Notes under the pieces: generated by a model
The model's input: the letters and a program-made list of their open reading frames with translations, nothing else
Databases searched by the model: none
What the model was told of the DNA's origin: nothing
Shown here: one piece after another, positions 34,528 to 46,178 of the stretch
Position numbering within the stretch: the first letter of the stretch is position 1
How the letters are laid out: every line of letters begins with the position of its first letter
Position numbers and translations under genes: made by a program
Assembly (NCBI GenBank): GCA_017163975.1
Contig: JAFFSR010000008.1
Span: 2,155,976-2,219,975 of the forward strand
DNA: 64,000 bases
DNA from: Anastatus disparis
Lineage: Eukaryota; Arthropoda; Insecta; Hymenoptera; Eupelmidae
Direction: 5' to 3'

Positions 34528-34785
34528 GGGGGGCTAAGGATGTAGAGGAATTGTTATAAAAGAAATTTTTTCATTTTATAATAAAATAAAAGAAAACATA
34601 GATGAATTTCAGAACAAAGAAAAGAAATTTAAAATAAAATTCAGAAAAAGAAGAAATCGAAAAATCTAGAAGTTTCTTTTTCTAAATACCTACGAAAATT
34701 ATACTAAGCCCAAGGGTATAAAAGGCGAAGCAAAATAAATAAAGTCACAGTCTTCCAGAGTTGTTGACATAAACAGCACGCGAAA
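34528..34785 (+). mobile_element. Polypurine tract and putative start of an LTR belonging to the truncated pol
   Basis: TTGGGGGGCTAAGGA (34,526-34,540), 70 nt after the pol stop, is followed by TGTAGAGGAATTG, which looks like an LTR start at 34,541. A TATA box lies 176 nt further on, as in a U3 region. The LTR end is not identified and no second copy lies upstream of the pol fragment, so the 5' half of that element is gone. Confidence 0.5.
34717..34752 (+). promoter_or_regulatory. TATA box and initiator-like site
   Basis: TATAAAAGG (34,717-34,725) lies about 30 nt upstream of TCACAGTC (34,745-34,752), a fair match to an arthropod initiator. The ATG of the spliced ORF follows 34 nt later at 34,786. 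It may be the U3/R boundary of the LTR that starts at 34,541. Confidence 0.6.
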
Positions 34786-35449
34786 ATGGAGTCAAAAGAA
34801 GCTGCAACATACACGGAGCCATTCGCTACTTGTGATACAGAAATCCAGACTGAAGAATCCGCGGTACATCATGTAAAAAAGTTACACTGGACCACGAGAA
34901 TCAGACCAAGAAGGACGTATAAACCAGAGGCTATACCCGGGTTCTTCAAAAAACAGCCAGGAAAGTCCACAAGATCAACACAAACCAGTTACGTGGAGCA
35001 AGTTGACGAATGGGTCCAATATGATAAGAAGGATTTAGAAGAAACTCCAATCAAAAAAATTATTATTAGAAGAAGAGCAAGGAGGAGTAGGGAGAGAAAG
35101 GAGACACCATCTTATGATCCGGAGCAGCCATCAACATCTACGGCAGAATACACTCCGAAGTACATCAGCAAAGAAACAAAAAGGTAAAAAAAAAAAAAAA
35201 AAAAAATAAAATAAATATATGAATAAAGAAAAAGTATATTGGAAAATAATTTCAATAATAATAAAAAGAAATTATCATATGTTAAATAGGCAAGCTGAAG
35301 TACAGGAAGCAGCCTATGAGAATGCTGTGCGAAAAAGGAGATGGGCTGAACACAATACCTGGATGGAGCTGCAAAAGAAATATGAGGAGACACTGGATTT
35401 TGCAATGAAGAACATAAAGAAGGTGGTGAAAAAAAACAAAAAAATCTAA
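34786..35449 (+). CDS. Small spliced ORF encoding a basic protein with TQT motif
   Basis: Exon 1 (34,786-35,183) and exon 2 (35,290-35,449) join in frame across a GT-AG intron (phase 2) to give 185 codons; without splicing the frame stops just after the donor. The protein is highly charged. Features I can see: EIQTE at residues 19-23, RSTQTS at 63-68 (RSTQT fits the LC8 dynein light chain motif [K/R]xTQT), an arginine-rich stretch IIIRRRARRSRERK at 92-105, an acidic/proline stretch, and a predicted coiled coil in exon 2 (NTWMELQKKYEETLDFAM). A TATA box lies upstream and AATAAA lies at 35,504-35,513. I do not recognise the family. Its place after pol suggests an accessory protein, but a separate captured gene is possible. 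Confidence 0.5.
35184..35289 (+). other. Predicted 106-nt intron
   Basis: The donor is AAAAG|GTAAAA and the acceptor is TTAAATAG|GCAAG. The intron is AT-rich with a run of about 20 A near its start. Splicing restores an AGG CAA codon pair that matches the exon 2 frame. The pyrimidine tract is weak, so confidence is moderate. Confidence 0.45.
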
Positions 35450-36512
35450 GTAAAGAAAAATCAAAAAAACAACAAATAGATGAATTAATAACCGAATAAT
35501 TGAAATAAATAAATTTTATTATGTACAAATGATATGAAATATTTTAGTAGTTAGCACCTAAACATTTAATGTTGCATGTTTAATTGTGTATCTGCTGTCT
35601 ATGTCTAACAAAAAGAACATTGAAAACATCGAGATCTTCAAGAACATCTGGATATAATAGCCAAAAGAAAAAAATATTTAATTAAAGTTACGATAAACTC
35701 AAAAGTTTGTAAATACTATATGTACTTTATTTTTCTAAATTTTAAAAGTCTTGGTAGAAGCATTTTAAAGTCAATATATTTAAAAAACAAGTAGAAAGAA
35801 AAAATCACGCGACCGTTTGTTTACAAACAGTGTAGAGGTCTGTTGTTAAAAAATTTTTTTAAAGAGCTTTAAAAAGAATTAATAAATAAAATAAGTAGTG
35901 GTGTTTATTTACACTAAGTTAAAGGGATTTTAAATATAATACATGATCATTTAAAGCATTAAGAAGTTAATATATTATACTTTTCAATAAAATAAATTAG
36001 CAATTAAATAAACTAAAGGTAAAAAAAAAATTAAAAATATTCAAAGAAACAAGTATATTTTTTTTGCTTAAGGAAAAACATCTAATCTGAATAAAAAATT
36101 TTAAAATGACTGTTGACTTTCAAAATAAAAGATGAAGGGCAAAATAAAAAATAAAGACTTTGTGAATCTAGCATATGTTTTACATTTTATCTTGTGTTTA
36201 GAAATTCATTTATTACTTGTTTGAATAACGAAACAGTCATATTCCAATTATATTATAAATTATAAAAAACATAAATTAATTAAACTATTATAGAAATGAA
36301 AATGATCAACTAAAATTATGTTTATTTGTAAATATGATTAACTGTTTATATTTACAAATTAAATTCATTATTAAAACTTAATATTGATTATAACAATAAA
36401 TATAAGCAGTAAATCATATAGTATTTTTTAGTATTAAAAAACAATTCAAAGATAGAATTGAAAATTTTTTTCTTTTAATCAAATGATATGTTGCATGCAA
36501 AAAATTTCCAAT
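35450..36512. other. 3' non-coding region of element B
   Basis: AT-rich with no ORF, apart from the poly(A) signals near 35,504-35,513 already assigned to the spliced ORF. Confidence 0.5.
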
Positions 36513-36527
36513 TCTATCTGGGGGCGA
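36513..36527 (+). other. Polypurine tract of element B
   Basis: The run 'tctatctgggggcga' directly precedes the TGAAACGG start of the 3' LTR. The G5 core is short but correctly placed. Confidence 0.65.
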
Positions 36528-37632
36528 TGAAACGGCTCATATCATAATTTTGAATTATTAACTTTTATATAATACATTTAAAAACAAATCAAACTACATT
36601 TCAATCATAAACTCTGAATTATCAACGGATGTTGATAAGGAAGAAAACTTCCAGAATTTATATAGTATAAAAAGCATAGAAATGGAATGTTCTATTTCTA
36701 TGACTGAATAAAGTATTATAAATATTTAATTATTTATAATAAAAATTAAATACAGTATGCTTATATAATCATGTGTTTGTGGAAAGGAACATTCAATCTC
36801 TATGTAAGTAGAATAAAAATAATATTTGTATTAATTTAAAGGTTTAAAATTATTTTCTTAATTAATAAATAAATACGTTAGGAAAATTAATTATCAGTAA
36901 AATACATATTTGTTTTTAGAAATGTAAAGGAAACAGAAAGTTACTCTTATTAATATATTTGATAAACATTTTTGTTAGAATACATAAAATTAAATTTATG
37001 GAACGTTCTGTTTCCTAAATTATAAGAAATAGAATTCAATAGAAGGTTGTAAAAATAATATAAAAGGACTAGCATCTAGCTAAAGAGATTCATTCTTGAT
37101 CCGACTCTCTACGCGATAGCATGTAGAGACTAGCTAAATTTAACGTTCTCATTTCATTTGTAATTTCTATAAAAAGATATATTTTATTAAATGAAGTTAT
37201 GAATTAAAACATATAAAATGATTTTAAATTCATTAATTTAAACTTATTTTCAGATAATAAAAATAAAAAAGCATCTTATCGTTAAAGTACACACTATCGC
37301 ACATTCAATGGTAAAGCATCCAGCGAATGTCGTCGATTATTGTACTAGCATAATTTGCATCTATGATAAGGATATAATATCGCACTTCCAATAGTAAAGC
37401 ATCTGGAGGAAGTCGTCGATTATATAGCCTCGCATAAAAATTAAAATATCAATTATCGCATCTCCAATAGTAAAGAATCTAGAGGAGATCGTCGATTCTG
37501 ATGTTTTAATTCAGCCTGCTGTATAGATTATGTGACCAATGCAAGTCAAGAACTTATTAACGTAACTATTATTTATATTTTGGTAATTTATGATTAAAAT
37601 TACCTGGCGACCGTGCATCTAGCAAAACGCGC
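36528..37632 (+). repeat. 3' LTR of element B
   Basis: Collinear with 28,583-29,687, with about 19 substitutions, mostly transitions. The terminal 8 nt present in the 5' LTR (CCGTTACA) are absent, and satellite-like sequence begins straight after 'aaaacgcgc'. The right end is therefore eroded or formed by recombination. Confidence 0.85.
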
Positions 37633-40600
37633 TAATATTAATGATTATAGTCATCTGTAATCATTACTATAGTTCTATAATCAATTCTAATTATTACTCC
37701 GTAAATATAGTAATGAATATCATAACCTATAATCATTACTACAGTTTTATAATGAATTGTAGTTATTACCACAAAAGTATAGTGATGACTATAATCACCT
37801 ATACTCTTCAATATAGTTCTATAAACAATTATAGTTATTACCACAAAACTATAGTAATAATTATAATTATCTGTCATCATAACTATAGTTCTATAATCGA
37901 TGATAGTTATTACTACGTAAGTATAGTACTGATTATAATAACCTTTAATCATCACTACAGTTTTATGATCAATTGTAATTATTACAACAAAAATATAGTA
38001 ATGATTATTGTCATCTGCAATTATTACTATAGCTTATAATCAATTATAGTTATCACTACGTAAGTATAGTAACGATTATAATCACCTATAATCATTACTA
38101 CAGTTTTATATTTAATTATAGTTATTAGTATGTAGCTATAGTAATGACTATAGTCACCTATAGGCATGACTAAAGTTTTATAATTAAATATAATTATCAC
38201 GACGTAACTTTCGTAATAACTATATTTACCTATAATTATCACTACAGTTTTATAATGAATTATATTTATTGCCACAAAACTTTAGTAATGACTATAATTA
38301 CCTGTGATCATTCTATAAAGTTATAATTAATTCCAGTTATCACCATAAAACTATAGTTATGACTTTAATCACCTATAATTATCACTACAGTTTTATCATC
38401 AATTATAGCTATCACCACAACAATAGTAATGATTATAAGCACTTATAATCATTACTATGCTATTATAATCAATTGTAGTTATTAACATGAAACTATAGTA
38501 ATGATTATAATCACTTATAATCATCACTGCATTTTTATAATCAATTTCAGTTATAACCACAAAACTATACTAATGGTTATAGTCATCTGTAATCATTACT
38601 ATAGTTCTATAATCAATCAAAGTTAATAATACGTTAGTATAGTAAGGATTAAAATTGCCTTTAAACATTACTACAGTTTTATAATCGATTGTAGTTATTA
38701 CTAAAAAAGTATTATAATAATTATAATTATCTGTCATCATTACTATAGTTCTATAGTTAATTATAGTTATTACTACGTAAGGATAGTAATGATAATAATC
38801 ACCTGTAAATATCACTATAGTTTCATATTCAAATGTAGTTATCACCATCAAACTATAGTAATGACTACAATCACCTACATACATTACTACAGTTTTATGA
38901 ATAATTATAGTTATTAGTATGTAATGACTATAGTCATCTATAGTCATGACTACAGTTTTATTTTCAAATATTGCTATCACTACGTAACATTCGTAATAAC
39001 TATAATAACCTATAATCATCACTACAATTTTATTATCAGTTATAGTTATTACCACAAATCTATAGTAATGATTATAATCATCTGTAATTATAACTATAGT
39101 TTTATAATCAATTTTAGTTATTACTACGTAACTATAGTAATGATTATAATCACCTATAATCATTACTAGAGTTTTATAATCAAATATAGTAATCACCACA
39201 AAAATATTGTAATAATTATGATTACTTATAATCATCACTACAGTTTTATAATTATTTTTGGTTATCACCACAAAACTATAGTTATGAATATAATCAGTTA
39301 TAATTATTACTACAGTTTTTAATGAATTTTAGTTACTACCACGAAACTAGAGTAATGATCATATTCATCTTTAATCATTCCTATAGTTCTATAATCAATT
39401 ATAGTCATTACTACGTAAGTAGAGTAATGATTATGATCACCTATAATCATTACTACAGTTTTATAATCAATTGTAGTTATTACCACAAAACTATAGTAAT
39501 GTCCATAATCACCTATAATCATTACTACATTTTTATAATCAATTGTAGTTTTTATTACAAAAATACAGTTATGATTATAATCATCTGTGATCATTACCAT
39601 AGTTTTATAGTCAATTTTAGTTATTAATACGTAGGTATAGTAATGATTATAATCACCTATAATCATAGCTACAGTTTTATAATTAATCGTAGTTATTACC
39701 ACAAAAGTATTGTAATGACTATAATCACCTATACTAATCACTGCAGTTTTATAATCAATTATAGTTATCACCACAAAAATATAGTAATGATTATAATCAT
39801 TTATAATCATCACTTTATTTTTATAATCAATTTTAGTTATAACTACAAAGTCATGATTATAATTATCTGTAATCATTACTATAGTTCTATAATCAATCAT
39901 AGTTATTACTACGTAAGTATAGTAATGATTATAATTACCTACAATCATCACTACAGTTGTATAATTAATTATAGTTATTAAACGTTACTATAATTATGAC
40001 TATAGTCACCTATAGTCATGACTATATTTTTCTAATCAAATATAGTTTTCACTACGTAACTTTCGTAATGACTATGATTACCTATAATCATCATTACAGT
40101 TTTATAATGAATTATTGTTATTATTAAGTTACTATAGTAATGATTATCACTACAGTTTTAAAATCAATCATAGCGATTACTACAAAAATAGAGTATTGAT
40201 TATAATCACCTGTAATCATTATTATATTTTTATAATCAATTGTAGTTTTCACTACGTAAGTATTGTAATGATTATAATCACCTAGAATCATTCCTTCAGT
40301 TTCATAATCAATTATAGTTATTACTACGTAACTATAGTAATGACTATAGTTACCTATAGTCATGACTATAGTGTTATAATCAAATATAGTTATAACTACG
40401 TAACTGTAGTTATAACTATGATCATCTATAATCATCACTGCAGTTTTATAATCAATTATAGATATTACTACACTACAGTTTGGAAATCAGTTATAGTTAT
40501 TACTGCTTATCTATAGTAATGACTATGATCACCTATAATCATCACTTCAGCTTTATAATCAATTGTAGACATTACCATAAAACTATAGTAATAATTATAA

Positions 40601-40660
40601 TCACTAATAGTCATCACTACAGTTGTATAATCAAAAATAGTTATAACTACGTAACTATTA
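37633..40660. repeat. 72-bp satellite, block 5
   Basis: About 42 units in the bulk orientation, more diverged from each other than in block 3. Scattered units carry 'ctatagtcacctatagtcat', a more symmetric variant. Long frames are open on both strands (for example 233 codons on the minus strand at 38,570-39,271) because of the 24-codon period. Confidence 0.88.
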
Positions 40661-40689
40661 GATATTCTATTTGAATGCTTGTAATACGT

Positions 40690-40880
40690 TTTTTCTGCCA
40701 TTAATCATTGTAATGCGCCTTTTCTCTCCGAAATTTATTGTAATGCGCCTTTTTTCCCCATCGATCCGTGTTATGCGCCCTTTTTCCCTATCAATTCATG
40801 AAACGCGCCCTTTTTTGCCATCAATTTGTATAATGCGCCTTTTTTCTCTATCAATTTCCGAATGTATGCCTCTTTTTGTC
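40690..40880. repeat. 30-bp minisatellite
   Basis: The word TGCGCC recurs at 40,715, 40,745, 40,775, 40,805 and 40,835, exactly every 30 bp, within units such as 'taatgcgccttttttcccca' plus 'tcaattcgt'. The frame through it encodes a decapeptide repeat (MRLFSPSIxV), which I take as a by-product. It lies between the satellite and the right arm. Confidence 0.8.
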
Positions 40881-41096
40881 GTTAATTTTTGCGATCCATC
40901 TTTATTTGGAAAAAATTTCTACCACGCCTTTGTTCGGAATTATTTCGCCAGCGCGCCTTTGTTTGTATATACCGACGATATGATAGAATGAAAATAAAAA
41001 TGTGGCAAAGAACCTGCCGGAGTCGGCGGGGAGGCAAAGCCCTTTGCTTCAAAAAAATAAATAAAAGATAAGTTAGTTTCAACAAAAAATATTAAT

Positions 41097-43520
41097 AAAA
41101 ACAGGATCTATATTTTTGAGTAACTTGAGTTCTTAGAGAAATTCATATTTTTTTGACAAATTCGATTTATTCGAGTACTCCGAGTAGCTCATATTTTTAC
41201 GAGCAATTCGAGTAATTCATATTTTTTTCGAGTAACTCGATAAATTTGAGACACGAACTCGTAGAGTCGAGTTATTTATTTGAGTTGTTCATAGAATCGA
41301 ATACTCGCACTTATAATTACAACATTTATCTTACGTTCGCTTAATTCATTTTCCGCATGCCCAATGTTCATGTGCCATTAGAAAAAGTAAATTTCTCATA
41401 CGAAATAGGAAAAAAATCAATCATACTTGTGAAAAAACTACTTTTTTGCCCTTTGGTAAAATAGAGCTATTTTAGCCCCTAAGAATAGACATCAAAAATT
41501 GAATTTCACGCCCTGAGTGTGAATAAAAAATATATATTTCTGCTTCAATTTTATACAAATAATACATTTCAAACATTTTCCGTAATTTTAATAATCGCAA
41601 GTATTTTTAATGAAACACATTACATTCTGTAAAAATCGATAAATTATTTATTTACATACTGTAGAAAATTTCCTAATACATGGCCTCCTCGAAAATGGTA
41701 AAATTCAAAAGTTACCAATTTTAAGGTGGCCATCTATTAAGACATTTACCATACCGCTCGAAAATTCGATACTACCGTGTAAAAGAAAGAGTTTTGAAAA
41801 AATGATCGGTTTGCTGAAAACAATGTTGTGAAAGAATTCCAAAAAAAAAGATTTCAAAGTACAATTTAAGAGCTTTAAAAATCAATGTATAAAATTAATT
41901 CCAAATTTTTTTACCATATAAAAAATTAACGTAAAAATAAACATTATTTTTAGACATTTTCAATTCTAGATTAGCTCAGATAATTTTTTGAATGTGATAT
42001 AAAAAAACCTAAAAAAAAGTACTGTAAAAAAGCTTACATTAGCATTTTATAAACATTTTCTACGCTGAGTTTCTGGGAAGTTATAAAGCTTTAAGGTTTG
42101 GCATCGTTTAATTGGCCAATTTTTTGCATAAAACATTAAAAATCCCAAACTTTAAAGCTTCATGACTGTACGGAACCTCATTCTACAAAATATTTATTCA
42201 TTTAGAAAATCGTTATTCCATTTTAGAAAGCTCTTCTAGGGTACTTTATTGTTTTCAGATATTTTTTATATCATATTCGAAAAATTGTCTGAGCAAATAT
42301 AAAATTAAAATAGTGTTAATTACCAAGTTACTATATTTATACGATGAAAAACTTTGAAAATAATTCTATACATAAGTTCTTGAAGAGAACTTGAAAATAT
42401 TTTATTTTTTACAACACTTTTTCTAAGATATGATCATTTATTCCAGACATTTATTTATAATCGAATTTTTGAGCGGTATTGTTTTTTATTATAAAAACTG
42501 TGTTGAAATAGACTAAAATTATATGTAAATTAATACGGAAAATTGTTTTAAAGCACTTATGTTTTTTAAAATCACGTAAAACTTTATATTGAATCAACAA
42601 AGATACAACAAAATATTTACGTGAAATTTAATATATCATATGATGAATTAATTAATTTTTTTTTTAATATTGCGTTTACATTTTATCTATATTTAATATT
42701 GACTGTTAATTAAAAACATCTTACAATAATAGTTCTAATTAAGCTTATATTGCCATCTATGGTTAAAAACTAGGTATTCGCATTTGTAAACAATAGCAGA
42801 AACATAATCCACATCTCGAGCAATCGAGTTGAATGTGTGACGTCGATCGCTGCAAAGTTGCTGCGTAACTTTAAACGTTCTATTCCGTTCCTTTGTGCAA
42901 AAAATCAATAATTTTTAAAACATTTAATGAAATATTAATTTTCAATAATTAATTTAAAATACTTAAAATCATACAATTTAAAAAAGATTATTTAATAAAT
43001 AAAGATCATATAATCGTCAATTGGAATATAAATTTAGTTAGCTTACAAAATTTTAAATGAAAATCAAGATTTGTAAGATATCTTAAAAAATAGAGTTTTT
43101 ATTATCAAAATACCAACTTTATGATAAAAACGACCTCATCATTCGATTTCTTAACCCCCCAAAACTCTTAAATCATTATTTGAATAAATTTATAATTAAA
43201 ATAGTAAAAATTAAGCCACTATTTCTGCACGGTCACCCAACAGAAGATTCGAACGAATCTAGATTCAGAAGAAATGATTATTGGATCATTATAAATGCTA
43301 ATACGATTAATACCTTTATGATTATTAAATTATAAATAATTCTCTTAGAAAGACTATTTTGTCATAGCTATTTTAAAATTAGATTATTATTATTAATATA
43401 AATAATTATACTAATATCTGCAAATATTTGAAACTTGATAAATATTTTCATTTCAAATATTTTTATTATTTCACATCTATTTGCTGTAATGTTTATAATC
43501 AGAATTTTAATACTGATAAA
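41097..43520 (-). repeat. Right arm of the 43-kb inverted-repeat structure
   Basis: Reverse complement of 481-2,926, ending outermost at TACTGATAAA. It contains the same landmarks reversed, such as 'aatgtgtgacgtcgatcgct' near 42,833 and 'ctgcacggtcacccaacag' near 43,226. Inner and outer flanks differ from the left arm's, which defines the ends. It is non-coding. Confidence 0.85.
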
Positions 43521-44307
43521 GAGTACCCTCCGTTAAGATAGGTAAAATGCCCTCCCTCATATATTTTAAAACTAATATTTTTTCTTGTTTTTATAGTAAT
43601 TAAGATTAGGTTTTGTTATATTTATAGTTTCCTAACACATACCCTAACCTCAACATAACCTAAAAATCACTTTCTTTATAAAATTTTTTTTTTATCTGGA
43701 AGGATGAATGATATTAATCCCGCGAAAAACATATGACTAGGTCTTAGCACTCTCTTCAACTGTGATTTTTTGCGAGTCCTAGAAAGCAGTTTTTCTAACC
43801 TAAAAATAACATTTAAATCATAAAATCTCCGTAACTTTGCTCAGGGAAGGGCTACAAGTAATTTTCCGGGCTTCAAATTTGTATTTTTAAATAACAAATA
43901 CAATTTATGATGACCGAAAATTCGATTCTGACATGGCGCCATGGCGAAAAACTCGAAAAACCATTTTTTCATAGGTTTTCTGTCGGTTATTGGTCTCTAG
44001 CAACTCACAAATCATTTTTAGAGAAAAAAACATAGCTTTATTGGATTGTACGTGAAAAAATACATTGAAAATGTGCATGATTACTTTAGGAATACTTGGA
44101 TGCTGTTACAAAACAATTAAAAAAATAAAATAATTCTGAAATTATTACATATCTACTTTGCATCGTTGCTGCATTTTATGTTTTTATGACTTTGGTCATC
44201 TCTTTAGAGTCTCGAAGCTACTATTCAATGTATTCATAGGCAAATGACGTCAACTGTACGCGAAAAACAGAGACAAATACTAGACAGATAACTATAACTC
44301 CTATATA

Positions 44308-44310
<3 letters not shown>
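43521..44310. other. AT-rich non-coding DNA outside the right arm
   Basis: I see no gene. A small palindrome GCGCCATGGCG lies near 43,936. The 'aacctcaacataacct' words near 43,640-43,665 are not telomeric repeats. Confidence 0.45.

Positions 44311-44372
<62 letters not shown>
44311..44372. repeat. (TA)31 microsatellite
   Basis: An uninterrupted TA dinucleotide run of 62 bp. It sits exactly at the left edge of a diverged copy of the arm sequence. Confidence 0.95.
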
Positions 44373-44374
<2 letters not shown>

Positions 44375-44895
44375 GGGTGACAGTGCGAGAGTGGTGGCTA
44401 AGTTTTGAGTATGATAATTTATTTTTTTATTAACTAACACCATGGTTTTAAGGGTTTTCGGGGTCAAGGAATCCAATGGTCAAGTTATTTTCGTTGTAAA
44501 ATTAATATTTCGAGAAATAAAAAATTTATTTTTTGAAAAAATTAACGAATCTTGGTTTTAATTAATATTATCGAAAGCTGATTAAATTTAACGACGATAC
44601 GACCTTTGCTGCCTTAAATTTTATGTTTTTAAGTATTTTTAATTATTTGTTAAAAGTTGATATTTTAGAGTGACTGATATTCCGTGAAAAATTTACGGAA
44701 TGGAATTTTTCAAATCAAGCAGCAACTTCACGGCGAGTTTTGACATTTAAATGAACTGCTCGAAAAGCGGGTTATGTTGATGCTATTGTTTACGAATATA
44801 ATTCGTAGTCGTCGATCATAGATGGCAATACTAGTTCCCTTAGAACTATTATTTATAAAGATTTTTATTATAATAAGAATAAAGACGATTAAAAT
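44373..44895 (+). repeat. Third, diverged copy of part of the inverted-repeat arm
   Basis: Collinear with about 763-1,300 of the left arm: 'gggtgac.gtgc', 'ggggtcaaggaatc', 'caacttc.cggcg', 'gcgggttatgtt', 'atagatggcaata' and 'agaactattatt' appear in order, but with many differences and indels. It is far more diverged than the two arms are from each other, so this sequence is a repeat family. Confidence 0.7.
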
Positions 44896-45950
44896 ATTAT
44901 AAAATTTACATAAAGTTAATTTATTTAATGATTTATTTAATCAATATAAGTTTATTTTTCTAATTTAAACAAGATATAATAATAAAATGAATGAAATTTT
45001 TATTTTTTACTGATAATACGCAAATGTCCTACAGTAATAAGTTATTTAAAAATTTCAATACTCGAAATTATGTGTCCTAATTAATTTTTCTACAAATCAC
45101 TTATCATTGAGACAATGAATGTAGAAAATCAGATTCGATTATTATAACTCTTTAAGTTTCATGATCATTATTTTGAAAATATTAATAATTTGAGCATATA
45201 ATAAAATTGACTACAATAATGTAATTTAGTACTGTTTTTTTATTATTTTTTTTTATTTTTATTATTTAAAAATACATGTTAATAAATACTAATAAAAGCA
45301 ATTTTCTAATTTTTTTTTTTAATTTATTTATTTTTTGGAAATAAGTTGAAAATTCTATTTTAAATTCATAAGGTTATTAATGATAAATTTGTTATAATAA
45401 TGGCCATATTATTAAATTTTAAATATTTTATTTAGTATGACATATTTCATAACTGTGATGGTCACAACAGCGAGCACAAAAAATTCAAATTATTTTATAA
45501 CTAAAGAATAATGATATGTATGTAACTCCATTTTGTTCAGTTCTTTCGATGTTTATCGTTTGAATTCTATAACTTAGTTCATAGATGGCGATAGCAGGTT
45601 ATAAGAAAGAGTGTACGCATAGAAAGACGTTAATAAAAAATTGTGATTCCTTAAATACAGCCTAATGAGGATTGTTTTTATACATTTTTAGCTATTTTAA
45701 AATTCTTCCAACAACTATTATATTGTAAATATTTCAATAACTTTTAAGTCAGTTATTTTTTAATATTGCAATAATAAATAATATAATGAAATTAGCAATA
45801 GTTAATCAGTTCTTTATTTTCGTTGAATTTGAAGTTTATTAATCAAATAATAACTAGCAATTTATTTTTTGACACTCTGTGCGCGAAATTCAATTTCGCG
45901 TGACTTTGTAGCGTACGCAAAATACTGTATTCGGACACACTGTAAGTTGA
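44896..45950. other. AT-rich non-coding DNA
   Basis: There is no gene. 'catagatggcgatagcaggt' near 45,580-45,600 again resembles the arm motif, but the surroundings do not. Confidence 0.4.
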
Positions 45951-46085
45951 GCGTGCGCAAAATGATTGAGCGTGCGCAAAATAAACTCAGCGTGCGCAAA
46001 ATAAACTCAGCGTGCGCAAAATAGATTCGGCGTGCGCAACATAGATTCGGCGTGCGCAAAATGAATTCAACGGGCGTATCATAAA
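45951..46085. repeat. 20-bp minisatellite
   Basis: Seven or so tandem copies of GCGTGCGCAAAATAAACTCA or close variants, with a more degenerate copy upstream near 45,911. Confidence 0.85.
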
Positions 46086-46178
46086 CAGTATGTGAACTGA
46101 TATGGGGTAAAATTAAAATAACATAATTTTTTTTCTATAGGTCAATGGATTGATAGGCGAAGTTGAAAATAATTTTCA

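Larger units (their letters stand above)
28583..37632 (+). mobile_element. LTR-bounded element B (9.05 kb), composite
   Basis: Two direct LTR copies (28,583-29,695 and 36,528-37,632), a tRNA-Arg-like primer site right after the first and a polypurine tract right before the second define an LTR retrotransposon on the plus strand. The LTRs differ at about 19 positions by eye, about 1.7%, so the insertion is moderately old. The inside is a mosaic: a broken coiled-coil ORF, a tRNA-like repeat, a fold-back MITE, GC-rich hairpins, a truncated gypsy pol with its own LTR start, and a small spliced ORF. No target duplication is visible because the right LTR lacks its last 8 nt. Confidence 0.8.

Noticed and set aside
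43636..43672. Telomere-like 'taacc' and 'taacct' words
   Set aside because: Only a few irregular copies, with no tandem TTAGG array.
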